Numbered from the stretch's first letter, positions 8,045 through 16,859 are shown. The stretch is DNA of 44,842 nucleotides from JAAUQA01 sp036351435 (GCA_036351435.1 JAZBPA010000368.1:1-44842), one strand, 5' to 3'. Translations and numbers: made by a program. The notes: generated from the sequence alone by a model not told the origin.

Positions 8045-8875
8045 ATGTATATCGTAATGGTCACCCCTGAGTGCGCACCCGTGGCCAAGGTCGGCGGGTT
8101 AGCGGATGTCGTTTATGGTCTGGGCAGAGAATTGGAAGTTCGGGGTAATTCGGTCGAAATTATCCTGCCTAAATACAATAATATGCGCTATGACCATATC
8201 TGGGGATTATCAGTCACATACTCGGGATTATGGGTGCCTTGGTTTGGCGGCGGCATTCACTGTACGGTCTGGTTCGGTTTCGTTCATGGTCGCAAGTGTT
8301 TCTTTATCGAGCCCCATTCAGCAGATAATTTTTTCAATAGAGGGCTTTATTACGGAGCCAATGACGATGTCATGCGGTTTGCCTTTTTCAGTAGAGCCGC
8401 GCTGGAATTCCTGCTCAAAGACAATAGACGCCCGGATATTATTCATTGCCATGACTGGCAAACCGGTTTAGTGCCGGTGTTACTTTATGAGATGTATCAG
8501 AATCTCGGCCTGCACAGCCAACGGGCCTGTTATACGATTCATAATTTCAGGTATCAGGGTGTAACTGGCCCACAGGTATTGCACGCCACCGGCCTAAATC
8601 GCCCGGAATATTATTTACATCACGACCGCTTGGGTGATAACCATCACTCTCACGCTTTGAATATCATGAAAGGCGGTATTGTGTACTCCAATTTCGTAAC
8701 CACCGTTTCGCCCCATCATGCCTGGGAAGCTCAGGTCGATCAAGGCTTCGGTTTGGAGGCCACGCTACGCACTCATCACGGCAAGTTCGGCGGAGTCCTC
8801 AATGGCGTGGATTATGATCTATGGAATCCAGAAATTGATCCGCACATCCCCCATCACTACAGCTACCATAACTGA
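8045..8875 (+). CDS. glgA: Glycogen synthase N-terminal (GT5 catalytic) half
   Basis: This 276-residue ORF is the N-terminal Rossmann domain of GT5 glycogen synthase, which elongates alpha-1,4-glucan from ADP-glucose. It starts MYIVMVTPECAPVAKVGGLADVV with the ADP-glucose-binding KVGGL motif (Lys16) and contains HCHDWQTGLVPVLL and VTTVSPHHAWEAQ. It stops with TGA at 8873-8875 just after DPHIPHHYSYHN, the interdomain point where a normal GlgA continues into GKxLNKEALRxRLWL. The C-terminal half is the next ORF, in another reading frame, 8 bases downstream. A full GlgA has about 480-530 residues in one chain, so this is a split gene or a broken one; retention of motifs in both halves favours a working split enzyme. 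Confidence 0.85.
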   Translation: MYIVMVTPECAPVAKVGGLADVVYGLGRELEVRGNSVEIILPKYNNMRYDHIWGLSVTYSGLWVPWFGGGIHCTVWFGFVHGRKCFFIEPHSADNFFNRGLYYGANDDVMRFAFFSRAALEFLLKDNRRPDIIHCHDWQTGLVPVLLYEMYQNLGLHSQRACYTIHNFRYQGVTGPQVLHATGLNRPEYYLHHDRLGDNHHSHALNIMKGGIVYSNFVTTVSPHHAWEAQVDQGFGLEATLRTHHGKFGGVLNGVDYDLWNPEIDPHIPHHYSYHN

Positions 8876-8883
8876 TTACCAGC

Positions 8884-10227
8884 ATGGCGAAAAAAACCCG
8901 TACCACTGATCAAACCCCTAGTCGGACTCAGAAATCCCCTAGTAGGCCTACCACAGGGACGGCGCCCAAATCTGAACGGGATAGCACTCTTGAAGCCCAG
9001 CCTACTAAACCAGCCGCTCCAGAGCCCCCCGCCACCACAGAACGTTCTTCTGCGATAACTCCAGCGGCAGCTAAGTCAAGTTCGCAGAATACCCGCAACA
9101 AGCGTCGTTCTGGGGTACAACAGCCCGCTGCTTCAGCGGTGTCCCAAACCACTAAGCGAAAAACTCAGAGTCGCAGTCGGACCAAGGCTGACGCCGTAAA
9201 ATCGCGTACAACCTCATCTGCTCCAACTACCGCCGGAATCGAATCGGCCACACCTTCTCAGCCTAAAGCAGCCGGTGCTGAGGATGTTGCAACAGCAACG
9301 GATTCGCCGGAAATTTCTGCCAAGTCTGAACGAGTTTCTCCAACTATCGAAAAGCCTGATACTTCGCTGAGCAATGTTGAAACCTCCACAACACAAGCTG
9401 AGCAGACGCCACCTAGCGAAGACACTCCTGTAGAGGCGCCATCCGTTAACGTCGCCAAAGATGTTATTGCGGAACAACGCGAGCAAGGCACAGAGGATGA
9501 AGCGCCCAGCATGGAAGAAGTGCTAGCCGCAGCGCAGCCGGTACAGGAACCACTTGATCAGGAACCACAGTATATCCCGCCCCCACTGGCCAATAAATAT
9601 CTCAATAAAGAGGCGCTTCGCGACCGGCTCTGGTTAAGCAAAGAGTACAAGCCGATTATTTCTTATGTCGGTCGGTTGGATTTCCAGAAAGGTGTCAATC
9701 TGATTCGACACGGGATTTTCTACGCACTGGAACATGGCGCTCAATTTGTGCTGTTAGGAACCAGCCCAGAGCAAAAGATCAACGAAGAATTCTGGCAGCT
9801 CAAACACCAACTTAACGACAGTCCGGACTGTCATTTGGAAATAGGCTTTAACGAAGAGCTATCTCATTTGATTTACGCCGGCTCGGATATGATCATCATG
9901 CCCAGCCTGTATGAGCCTTGCGGCCTTGCTCAGATGCTTTCGTTAAAATACGGGACGGTGCCGATTGTCCGGTGGGTCGGCGGGCTGGCTGATACCGTGT
10001 TCGACAAAGACCATTCGCATAAACCACTCCATGAACGCAACGGTTACGTGTTTACCGAACCCGATGCCCAAGGACTTGAGTCTGCCATGTTCCGGGCTAT
10101 CGGTTGTTGGTACAGTTATCCAGATGATTTTCGTCAGCTCATTATCAATGGGATGCGCTACGATTATTCATGGAACTATCCGGGCCAGCATTATTTAAAC
10201 ATTTACGAACACATTCGCTGTAAATAA
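8884..10227 (+). CDS. Glycogen synthase C-terminal half with long low-complexity leader
   Basis: The 447-residue ORF has two parts. Residues 1 to about 230 are low-complexity, rich in Ser, Thr, Ala, Pro, Lys and Glu (start MAKKTRTTDQTPSRTQKSPS), with no fold I recognise. From about residue 235 (LANKYLNKEALRDRLWLSKEYKP) it is the GT5 C-terminal domain: SYVGRLDFQKGVNLI, and IMPSLYEPCGLAQMLSLKYG with the conserved Glu344, ending YEHIRCK. It begins 8 bases after the TGA of the N-terminal half in a different frame; I see no strong ribosome binding site, so translation probably depends on reinitiation. An internal ATG at 9511 is an alternative start. The leader may act as a disordered tether; that is inference. 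Confidence 0.85.
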   Translation: MAKKTRTTDQTPSRTQKSPSRPTTGTAPKSERDSTLEAQPTKPAAPEPPATTERSSAITPAAAKSSSQNTRNKRRSGVQQPAASAVSQTTKRKTQSRSRTKADAVKSRTTSSAPTTAGIESATPSQPKAAGAEDVATATDSPEISAKSERVSPTIEKPDTSLSNVETSTTQAEQTPPSEDTPVEAPSVNVAKDVIAEQREQGTEDEAPSMEEVLAAAQPVQEPLDQEPQYIPPPLANKYLNKEALRDRLWLSKEYKPIISYVGRLDFQKGVNLIRHGIFYALEHGAQFVLLGTSPEQKINEEFWQLKHQLNDSPDCHLEIGFNEELSHLIYAGSDMIIMPSLYEPCGLAQMLSLKYGTVPIVRWVGGLADTVFDKDHSHKPLHERNGYVFTEPDAQGLESAMFRAIGCWYSYPDDFRQLIINGMRYDYSWNYPGQHYLNIYEHIRCK

Positions 10228-10243
10228 CCTGCTTTAGCGACAT

Positions 10244-10299
10244 TTGACATTTTGGCATTAAACGGAATCTAAACTAATAGTAGGGGATTTGCGTACAAT
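10244..10299 (+). promoter_or_regulatory. Possible promoter(s) for the HPr-domain gene
   Basis: TTGACA (10244-10249), a perfect -35 hexamer, is followed after 18 bases by TCTAAA (10268-10273). A second -10-like TACAAT lies at 10294-10299. The AT-rich spacer between the glycogen synthase stop (10227) and the next gene would allow that gene to be transcribed independently. This is hexamer matching only. Confidence 0.4.
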
Positions 10300-10344
10300 A
10301 TCCGGTTTTTCGGATTTGTATTGATTGCCACAGGTGGTCGCGCA

Positions 10345-11919
10345 GTGAATGAAGCCCAACGCTTAAGCCAGCAGCCGGAAATTATCGACGAGCAGGTTTT
10401 TCGTGACCTGGTTGCTCGGCGTGCTTGGCGTTTGCTCAGCTTAGCCTATCATCTTTCCGATCATGTCTCGGTCAAGTCGGCGCTGAAACGTCCTTTATTG
10501 GGGAGCTTGCTTTCCCAGGCGACTCAACTCGAAGAGATGTTGGATACCTACGGGGCACGCAACAACCGCCGTTGGTGTCGGTTTCGAGCGCTAACGGCGG
10601 CCGTCAAATTGTTCGCCAATGTCAGCTATAAATTGCTGCATATCTGGTATGCTGTGCCGGATTACCGCCTATTGCCGATTGAGCATGACTTCGTGGCCGC
10701 TACCGAACGCGCCCTGGCGTTTACCGGCGAGGTACTAATGGAAGCAGCCGGCGGCCTGTTGGAACAAGCCAAGCGACTGGATGTGTTTTCCTTTGTCGAC
10801 GTCGGCTATACCAAAGACCGTTATGCGGAATATCGGTTAGCCGGTCGTCTGGCTCATGACCGCCCCACCCGGCGCATTAAAAGTGCTGCGGAAACCGTCA
10901 CTCATCTCGCCACCGCTTTTCTCAACTTGGCTGCCGACAGCGAACTGCTGCATACGGTGGTCAAAATACAGCCTGACAATTATTCCGCTTATTGCCCGGA
11001 ATTGGTTAGCGAGGAAAGCTTGCGGTATCTCAAATACCGTTTCCATAATTTGCAATCCTCTTATGATACCTATGTATCGGAAACCCAAGTCGAGCATTTA
11101 GATGTGGATTTGCCGGTGCTACGAGGCCATATCAGCGTGGTCTTTCATCTGCTGGAAATCGCCACGGAATTGGTGCACTACTATGAGCGCCATGTCAACA
11201 CCAAAACCGGCGATTTATCTTTACGTCGTCGTCCCATTCTTTCCCCCGATGCGCTGTTAAAGGTACTGATGGGCTATGCGCTGACTTACGCAAGCTACTA
11301 TGTAGCTTGCGGTCAGCGACTGTGTCACAGCATGCTCAAACGCTATGCCGAAATCGACAGTATCCAGGTGTCGGTACCCAGTTATCGGGGATTTCACGTT
11401 CGCCCTGCAACTTTGATTGCCAAAATTGTCCTGCATTACGGCAGCGAAGTGCGCATGGAACTCGCCGACGATACCTATGATGCGGCTGCGCCGATGGATT
11501 TATTCCGCGCTAACGAGAAAATCAACGCCGGGAAACGGCGCTGGTTAGCCTCGGAAATCGCTCACCTGCCGCTGCCCAAACGCACCGTGACCGACCGACA
11601 AATCCAAGCCGCAATCAAGCGGATTATCGCAACACTAGCCGCGCAGAACAAAGTGGTGATTTACCAGCAACCGTTGCAGTTGACAGAAACCTTTACCCTC
11701 AAAGAAGGCGACTTGCTAGCACAAGTCACCGCCGAGATCGCGCGCCTTTTGGCGACCGGCCAGATCGACATCAATACCGATTTGACCATTACCTTCGTCG
11801 GTGACAAGCGCGTGCTCGCCGATATCAAACTGCTCGCGCAAGCCGGCTATGGCGAAGACCGGTTCGGCAATAATACCCCGTTACCCAAAGAGTTGGTTTA
11901 TCTACGGCGTACCGAATAA
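10345..11919 (+). CDS. Large protein with an HPr-like domain
   Basis: I do not recognise the family of this 524-residue protein as a whole. About residues 335-415 resemble the HPr phosphocarrier fold: IQVSVPSYRGFHVRPATLIAKIV contains GFHVRPA, the counterpart of the GLHARPA phosphorylation site, with His351. The N-terminal 330 residues look helical with no transmembrane segment or signal peptide; the C-terminal 110 are unassigned. The start is uncertain: GTG 10345 (VNEAQRLSQQ) has AGGTGG 7 bases upstream, whereas the TTG at 10321 adds 8 residues with a weaker site. Its position after the glycogen synthase genes suggests a link to carbon storage or PTS-type signalling, which is inference. Confidence 0.6.
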   Translation: MNEAQRLSQQPEIIDEQVFRDLVARRAWRLLSLAYHLSDHVSVKSALKRPLLGSLLSQATQLEEMLDTYGARNNRRWCRFRALTAAVKLFANVSYKLLHIWYAVPDYRLLPIEHDFVAATERALAFTGEVLMEAAGGLLEQAKRLDVFSFVDVGYTKDRYAEYRLAGRLAHDRPTRRIKSAAETVTHLATAFLNLAADSELLHTVVKIQPDNYSAYCPELVSEESLRYLKYRFHNLQSSYDTYVSETQVEHLDVDLPVLRGHISVVFHLLEIATELVHYYERHVNTKTGDLSLRRRPILSPDALLKVLMGYALTYASYYVACGQRLCHSMLKRYAEIDSIQVSVPSYRGFHVRPATLIAKIVLHYGSEVRMELADDTYDAAAPMDLFRANEKINAGKRRWLASEIAHLPLPKRTVTDRQIQAAIKRIIATLAAQNKVVIYQQPLQLTETFTLKEGDLLAQVTAEIARLLATGQIDINTDLTITFVGDKRVLADIKLLAQAGYGEDRFGNNTPLPKELVYLRRTE

Positions 11920-11938
11920 CCGGCTGACCTAATCGAAC

Positions 11939-12718
11939 CTAATCGAATTCGGTGTCTTTCCAGTATCGTACCGTACCGAACACCTCAGCACCCGGGCGCA
12001 GGGATCGCCCGGCAAAAGCGCTGGCGGCTTGGATCACGGTCGGCGCGTCAAAGCGTAAGAACGGATTGGTGCGCCGTTCGACCTCCAAACGCGAGGGAAC
12101 TGTCGGTAAATCCCGCGCCCGCAAGTCATTAGCTTCCTGTTCGCGCTGCAACAAATCCGCGTTGTCCGGTTCCACCCACTTGGCGAAAGCGATATTGCTC
12201 TGGGTATACTCGTGCGCACAATACACCAGCGTATCGCCGGGCAGACTGGCTAGTTTGGACAAAGAGGCATGCATTTGTTCGGCGGTACCCTCGAACAACC
12301 GCCCACAACCGACGGAAAACACCGTATCCCCGCAAAACAGCGCGCCTTCCCCAAAATAAGCGATATGACCCCGAGTATGGCCGGGCACATCCAGGATGCT
12401 AAATTCAACTTCCAAGCCGGGCACGGTGATCACGTCGCCCTCGGCTAAACGACGGGTAATGCGTGGAATGGGTTCACCAGCCGGTCCGAAAACGGGCAGA
12501 TTGGGATAGTGCGTCAACAACGATTCAACGCCGCCGACGTGATCGCCGTGATGATGGGTAATCAAAATAGCGACGGGGGTGATGTTTTCGGTTTGCAGCG
12601 CCTGTAATACCGGACGTGCATCGCCGGGGTCGACGATGGCCGCCTGGCGACCTACGGCATCTTTAATCAACCAGATATAGTTGTCCTGAAACGCCCGCAC
12701 GGGTACGACATTTAACAT
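11939..12718 (-). CDS. gloB: Hydroxyacylglutathione hydrolase (glyoxalase II)
   Basis: GloB hydrolyses S-lactoylglutathione to lactate and glutathione, the second step of methylglyoxal detoxification. The 259-residue protein has the metallo-beta-lactamase metal motif THHHGDH at residues 54-60, then GHTRGHIAYF, LFCGDTVFSVGCGRLFEGT and VYCAHEYTQSNIAFA, and the C-terminal NPFLRFD segment involved in glutathione binding. The ATG at 12718 has GGAG about 10 bases upstream. It converges with the HPr-domain gene and diverges from the response regulator at 12815. Its 3' end overlaps a perfect tandem 10-bp duplication (11928-11947). Confidence 0.96.
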   Translation of the reverse strand: MLNVVPVRAFQDNYIWLIKDAVGRQAAIVDPGDARPVLQALQTENITPVAILITHHHGDHVGGVESLLTHYPNLPVFGPAGEPIPRITRRLAEGDVITVPGLEVEFSILDVPGHTRGHIAYFGEGALFCGDTVFSVGCGRLFEGTAEQMHASLSKLASLPGDTLVYCAHEYTQSNIAFAKWVEPDNADLLQREQEANDLRARDLPTVPSRLEVERRTNPFLRFDAPTVIQAASAFAGRSLRPGAEVFGTVRYWKDTEFD

Positions 12719-12814
12719 AAGTGACTCTCCGGTTTAACTGCAGCTTTGCTACTATACCAACTATGCACGCGGCACCAAACCGGAGTCGGTGCGATGGTTA
12801 AGGAGTGCATGTCC

Positions 12815-13441
12815 ATGAATCTGCAACCGACGGTCTTTCTGGTCGACGATGATGAGGCGGTCCGCGATTCGTTCAGCCTGTCACTGGAAATGGCCGGATT
12901 GACAGTCGTCGGGTATGCCTCTGCACAGGCTTTTTTGGACCACTATGAGTCCACCCAGCCCGGTTGTCTGATATTAGACGTGCGCATGCCGGACATGAGT
13001 GGTCTGGAGTTACAAGAAGCGCTGTCTGAGAGAAAGATCAGTATTCCTATCATCTTTATTACCGGGCACGGCGATGTGCCGATGTCGGTCAAGGCAGTCA
13101 AGGCAGGCGCTGTCGATTTTCTGGAAAAACCGTTCAAAAAAGAAATTCTCTTAGAACGTATTCAGGAAGCTCTAGCGCAGGATGTTCGACAGCGCCAAGC
13201 AGAAGCGGATACCAGTCTGGTACTAGCGCGTTTTGCTCATCTGACCCCACGCGAGCAAGAAGTCATGGCATTGGTGATTGCCGGCAAATCCAACAAAGAA
13301 ATTGCCCGAGCACTAGCGATCAGCCCACGCACAGTGGAAACACATCGCGCCCGTATCATGGAAAAGATGGAAGCAGATTCATTACCTGATTTGGTCATGC
13401 TAGCTGCGCAATGCGGAATTACTGCTACGAAACCACAGTGA
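12815..13441 (+). CDS. FixJ-family response regulator
   Basis: A 208-residue two-domain regulator. The receiver domain (about 1-120) begins PTVFLVDDDEAVRDS and has the phosphoacceptor Asp55 in LILDVRMPDMSG, with the Lys of EKPFKKE. The C-terminal LuxR-type helix-turn-helix reads LTPREQEVMALVIAGKSNKE then RTVETHRARIMEKM. Length and sequence fit FixJ/TtrR/TodT-type regulators. I chose the ATG at 12815 because AAGGAG lies 9 bases upstream; earlier in-frame starts add a non-conserved leader. It overlaps the histidine kinase gene by a GTGA junction, so the two are a cognate pair. The target genes are not visible. Confidence 0.93.
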   Translation: MNLQPTVFLVDDDEAVRDSFSLSLEMAGLTVVGYASAQAFLDHYESTQPGCLILDVRMPDMSGLELQEALSERKISIPIIFITGHGDVPMSVKAVKAGAVDFLEKPFKKEILLERIQEALAQDVRQRQAEADTSLVLARFAHLTPREQEVMALVIAGKSNKEIARALAISPRTVETHRARIMEKMEADSLPDLVMLAAQCGITATKPQ

Positions 13442-15627
13442 AGCACTTTTCCGCCGCGGCACGCACCGGCTCCATACCTTCGCTTTGGCATGGGGTGCGT
13501 ATCCCTCTCATGATTTTTCTGCTATTGACCGGGGCAATCGGTGCTACCGGCTACGCGATTTATCGCTACCAAGAACGGGCAGTACAAAGCAGCAAACAGG
13601 CTGAACTCAATGCCATTGCCGACACCAAGGTGGAACAGATCGCCGCTTGGATTGCTGAACGACGTGCCGATGCGCTGGCTATCAGTACCGACCCTTTTCT
13701 GGCTGAGGCAGCGCAGCACTGTTTGCAAATCGACACCCAATCTGCCGATTCCAGGCTCGACCAATTGCATGATCGGTTGAGCGGGCTGAAACAAGCCTAT
13801 GGCTACACCGCGGTAGCCTTATTGGATAATGATGGGCAACGCCACCTCTGTGTCGGGGATCTCCCTGAAGATCCTCATTTACCCGAACTGCGGTCACGCG
13901 TTTTACAACGCAAACAAGCTGTGCTCTCCGAATTGCACCGCGATAACCCTGACGGACCGATTGAGCTGACGCTGTTGGCACCGTTGAAACTGAAATTCGA
14001 CGGTATCGAGCGCATCGCCGGCATGATTTACCTGCGCATTGACCCCGAGCAGTATTTATTTCCACTGATACAGACCTGGCCGTTGCCGAGTCCTAGTGCA
14101 GAAACCCTGCTGGTGCGTCGGGAAGGCGATGATGTGTTGTTTCTCAATGAACTCAGACATCGAAAAAACACTGCCCTGAATTTGCGCTTTGCCGTCAGCG
14201 AGCCGCAATTACCGGCGGCTAGGGCGGTACTCGGTCAAGCCGGTTTGTTCGAAGGCGAGGATTATCGCCAAGTACCGGTTTTAGCAGCCATGTGGCCGGT
14301 ACCCGGCACCGCATGGTTTTTAATCGCCAAAGTCGATGTTGCGGAAATTTATGCCGCCGCCCAGCGGGTCGCTCTTTTAGTCGGCATGTTAGTCAGTGTT
14401 TTCATTGCAGCAGCGGGGGTGGGGGTCGGTTTATGGTGGCGGCAACAACACGCGCTATTCTTGGCCGATCATTATCGCAGTGAATTGGAACGCGAGGCGT
14501 TGGTTCGCCACTTCGATTATCTCGCCCGCTACGCCAATGATATTGTTTTGTTATTGGATGGGGAGGGTCGAGTGAGCGAAGCTAACGACCGGGCAATCAG
14601 CGCATACGGCTACAGTCACGACCTATTGCGGAGTCTCACTTTAAGTGAGTTGAGCGACCCTGATCAACGAGAGCAGATCAGCGCCCAATTCGCCCTAGTC
14701 GAGAGCAGCGGGGGTTTGGTGTATGAGACCACCCACCAACGCAAGGACGGTAGCTTGTTTCCGGTCGAAGTTAGCGCCCGCCCGATGCGGATTGAGGGTC
14801 AGCTGTTCTTTCAACATATTATTCGCGACATCACTGAACGCAAACAGGCTGAACAGGCTCTCGTCCGAGCACGCGACGAAAGCCGACAAGCTGAGGAACA
14901 GGTCAAACAACGTCAAGCCGAGTTAGCGCATGTCAATCGCCTGAGCACGCTGGGTGAAATGGCCTCCAGCATCGCGCACGAACTAAATCAGCCACTCACC
15001 GCCATTGCCAACTATTGCGATGCAGCTTTAATGATGTTGCATAACCAGAATAGCCCAACACCGAATAAACTGGTTCACGCACTCCAGCAAGCTATCAGCC
15101 AAGCGCAACGAGCAGGTGAAATTGTCCGTCATTTGCGTCAGTTTGTACGCAAGGGCACCCAGGGGCGAGAACGAACCGATTTAAACACCTTGGTGCGGGA
15201 AACGGTTGCGTTCACCGAAGCAGAGGCCCGCTTCGAGGGAGCGACAATCACCTTGGACTTAACCGAGTCCTTGCCGACTTTGATTATGGACAAGATACAA
15301 ATTCAGCAAGTCCTGGTGAATCTACTCCATAATAGTCTTGAAGCAATGGAACAAGCCGACAGTTCGGTACGGCAACTGATTATCAGCACTGCTCGAATCC
15401 AAACGGGTAAGGTGCAAGTCACCGTCGAAGATACTGGTCCCGGACTGGATCCCGCAATCGCAGAACGTCTTTTCCAGCGGTTTCTCACCACCAAAGCCCA
15501 TGGAATCGGTTTGGGTTTATCCATCAGTCGTTCAATCATTGAAGCCCACGGCGGCCGTTTGTGGACCGAGCCCACTTCCGGAAGCGGTGCAATTTTTCAC
15601 TTTACCCTATCCTCGGAAGTCGATTAG
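13438..15627 (+). CDS. FixL/TtrS-type membrane sensor histidine kinase with PAS domain
   Basis: This protein of 729 residues (from GTG 13438) has a transmembrane helix near the N-terminus (IPLMIFLLLTGAIGATGYAI), a periplasmic sensor region of about 260 residues, a second helix (VALLVGMLVSVFIAAAGVGV), then a PAS domain (LLLDGEGRVSEANDRAI), a short coiled coil, and the HisKA/HATPase core. His514 lies in MASSIAHELNQPLTAI; the N box is VNLLHNSLEAM and the G boxes are EDTGPGLDP and HGIGLGLSIS. The PAS segment has no obvious heme-binding histidine that I can assign, so oxygen sensing should not be assumed. An ATG at 13411 would overlap the regulator by 31 bases; the GTGA overlap is more natural. 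Confidence 0.9.
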   Translation: MKHFSAAARTGSIPSLWHGVRIPLMIFLLLTGAIGATGYAIYRYQERAVQSSKQAELNAIADTKVEQIAAWIAERRADALAISTDPFLAEAAQHCLQIDTQSADSRLDQLHDRLSGLKQAYGYTAVALLDNDGQRHLCVGDLPEDPHLPELRSRVLQRKQAVLSELHRDNPDGPIELTLLAPLKLKFDGIERIAGMIYLRIDPEQYLFPLIQTWPLPSPSAETLLVRREGDDVLFLNELRHRKNTALNLRFAVSEPQLPAARAVLGQAGLFEGEDYRQVPVLAAMWPVPGTAWFLIAKVDVAEIYAAAQRVALLVGMLVSVFIAAAGVGVGLWWRQQHALFLADHYRSELEREALVRHFDYLARYANDIVLLLDGEGRVSEANDRAISAYGYSHDLLRSLTLSELSDPDQREQISAQFALVESSGGLVYETTHQRKDGSLFPVEVSARPMRIEGQLFFQHIIRDITERKQAEQALVRARDESRQAEEQVKQRQAELAHVNRLSTLGEMASSIAHELNQPLTAIANYCDAALMMLHNQNSPTPNKLVHALQQAISQAQRAGEIVRHLRQFVRKGTQGRERTDLNTLVRETVAFTEAEARFEGATITLDLTESLPTLIMDKIQIQQVLVNLLHNSLEAMEQADSSVRQLIISTARIQTGKVQVTVEDTGPGLDPAIAERLFQRFLTTKAHGIGLGLSISRSIIEAHGGRLWTEPTSGSGAIFHFTLSSEVD

Positions 15628-15822
15628 TAATCTGGTCTTGCCGTCACTGCAACCGCCCTCAAGTTCTTCACTGCCCACCGCTCTGTTATCTGAAATGAGT
15701 TGTTCTGTCCGTATTGTTACTTACGTAGTCACACTAATTTTTTAATAAATAATAGCCTGTTAGATTAGCGCAGAGGGCTTGGAGAGCCCAACAAAGTTCG
15801 CTAACAAGCGCCGAGAAAGACC

Positions 15823-16314
15823 GTGTGTGAACGACATGATTTTAAACTGGTCAGTCGCCAAACATTCGAGCAATGTTTGGAAGAACTTTCTGCCGAGTGT
15901 CCCGGCAAGCAATTGCATGCGCTGCTCTATGCCCAGTTGCGCGGCGGTTCTATTGGGCAAGATCGCCACCAAGACATGACCGCAGAAGCACTGGTACAAC
16001 ATGTGGTGCAGTTGCTTGGCACGGATAATGGTCAACATGATGCGATTACCCTCTTAGGTTCTGAAAAATTCGCCGTACTAATCCAGGACTGCCTCTCGGA
16101 ATGTGCCCTGCAAGTGGCCCGCTTGATGCGCACGGCGATCCAAAACTCGCTGCTGTGGTGGCAAGGAGATACTGTGCGGTTCAACGTCAATATCGGTTTG
16201 GTACTGTTCCGTCACTACAGCGATAAAATCGCCCTGTTAACGGTTGCCCACCAAGCCTGCCGCAGCGCCAAGGAAAGCGGATACAACCACATTCACGTCG
16301 TGCGACTTGATTAA
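15823..16314 (+). CDS. Degenerate GGDEF-domain protein
   Basis: A 163-residue protein matching the second half of a diguanylate cyclase domain: LLGSEKFAVLIQDCLSECAL, then VRFNVNIGLVLF, then a final ACRSAKESGYNHIHVV. The active-site GGDEF loop is replaced by GSEKF (residues 79-83), losing the catalytic acidic pair, so cyclase activity is unlikely. The first 60 residues do not carry recognisable GGDEF motifs. The start is a GTG at 15823; no other start fits better. It lies about 195 bases after the histidine kinase gene and 49 before a possible PilZ gene on the same strand. It may be a c-di-GMP binding or regulatory remnant. Confidence 0.65.
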   Translation: MCERHDFKLVSRQTFEQCLEELSAECPGKQLHALLYAQLRGGSIGQDRHQDMTAEALVQHVVQLLGTDNGQHDAITLLGSEKFAVLIQDCLSECALQVARLMRTAIQNSLLWWQGDTVRFNVNIGLVLFRHYSDKIALLTVAHQACRSAKESGYNHIHVVRLD

Positions 16315-16363
16315 GACCGGAGTTGCTTCAGCAGCATCTTTCAAACAACAGCAGGAGACTGAA

Positions 16364-16744
16364 ATGACTAATCACTCAGTGACCGTCAAATCCCCGTCCA
16401 CTCACAGTGAATACCGCTGGCAGAGTGAGCCGATAGCCCCTCCTATCGATGCCGAATTGTTTCGAAAGGGTCAATGTGTAGCGGCAGGGAAAATCAGCCA
16501 AGTCGGCCCGCACGGTCTGTTAGTGGAAACCGCTGCGGAGTTTCCCGAAGACGCATACCTGCAGGTTCGCTTCGCGGTTTTGGAGCAAGACCAGTTGGTG
16601 CATTACGAGCCGTTTGGGCGAGTCGTTAGTTGTTCTACCCATGGAGTGGGATTATTGTTGGATGTCCTCGAACCTGCGGCTCGGGACGCCTTGCAAGCGC
16701 TGCTGGCGTATGGAACGCGAGGAGCACAGCGGGAGAACGCGTGA
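16364..16744 (+). CDS. Possible PilZ-like protein
   Basis: A 126-residue soluble protein starting at ATG 16364 with AGGAG 6-7 bases upstream. The segment GKISQVGPHGLLVETAAEFP followed by YLQVRFAVLEQDQLV and GRVVSCSTHGVGLLLDVLEP has the strand pattern of PilZ domains. The usual RxxxR motif is missing, and the D/NxSxxG motif is reduced to KISQVG, so c-di-GMP binding is doubtful. The location directly after a degenerate GGDEF gene supports a link to that signalling system. It could also be an unrelated beta-barrel protein. Confidence 0.5.
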   Translation: MTNHSVTVKSPSTHSEYRWQSEPIAPPIDAELFRKGQCVAAGKISQVGPHGLLVETAAEFPEDAYLQVRFAVLEQDQLVHYEPFGRVVSCSTHGVGLLLDVLEPAARDALQALLAYGTRGAQRENA

Positions 16745-16774
16745 AGCAGCTGTCTGTGAATGCGCTACTCATCA

Positions 16775-16800
16775 CTTGAACGACGTGCTTGAACGACGTG
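16775..16800. repeat. Tandem duplication of a 13-bp unit
   Basis: CTTGAACGACGTG occurs twice in direct succession (16775-16787 and 16788-16800), in the spacer between the PilZ-like gene and the transporter-acyltransferase gene. Two perfect units only; probably a slippage product. Confidence 0.75.
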
Positions 16801-16859
16801 GAGGAGATCATCGGATAGCGAATCGCAGCCAATGACTGGTGGAAGCTGGACAAGTTGCC

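Noticed and set aside
11928..11947. Tandem 10-bp repeat CCTAATCGAA x2 at the gloB 3' end
   Set aside because: Only two units, part of it coding; explained as a simple slippage duplication.
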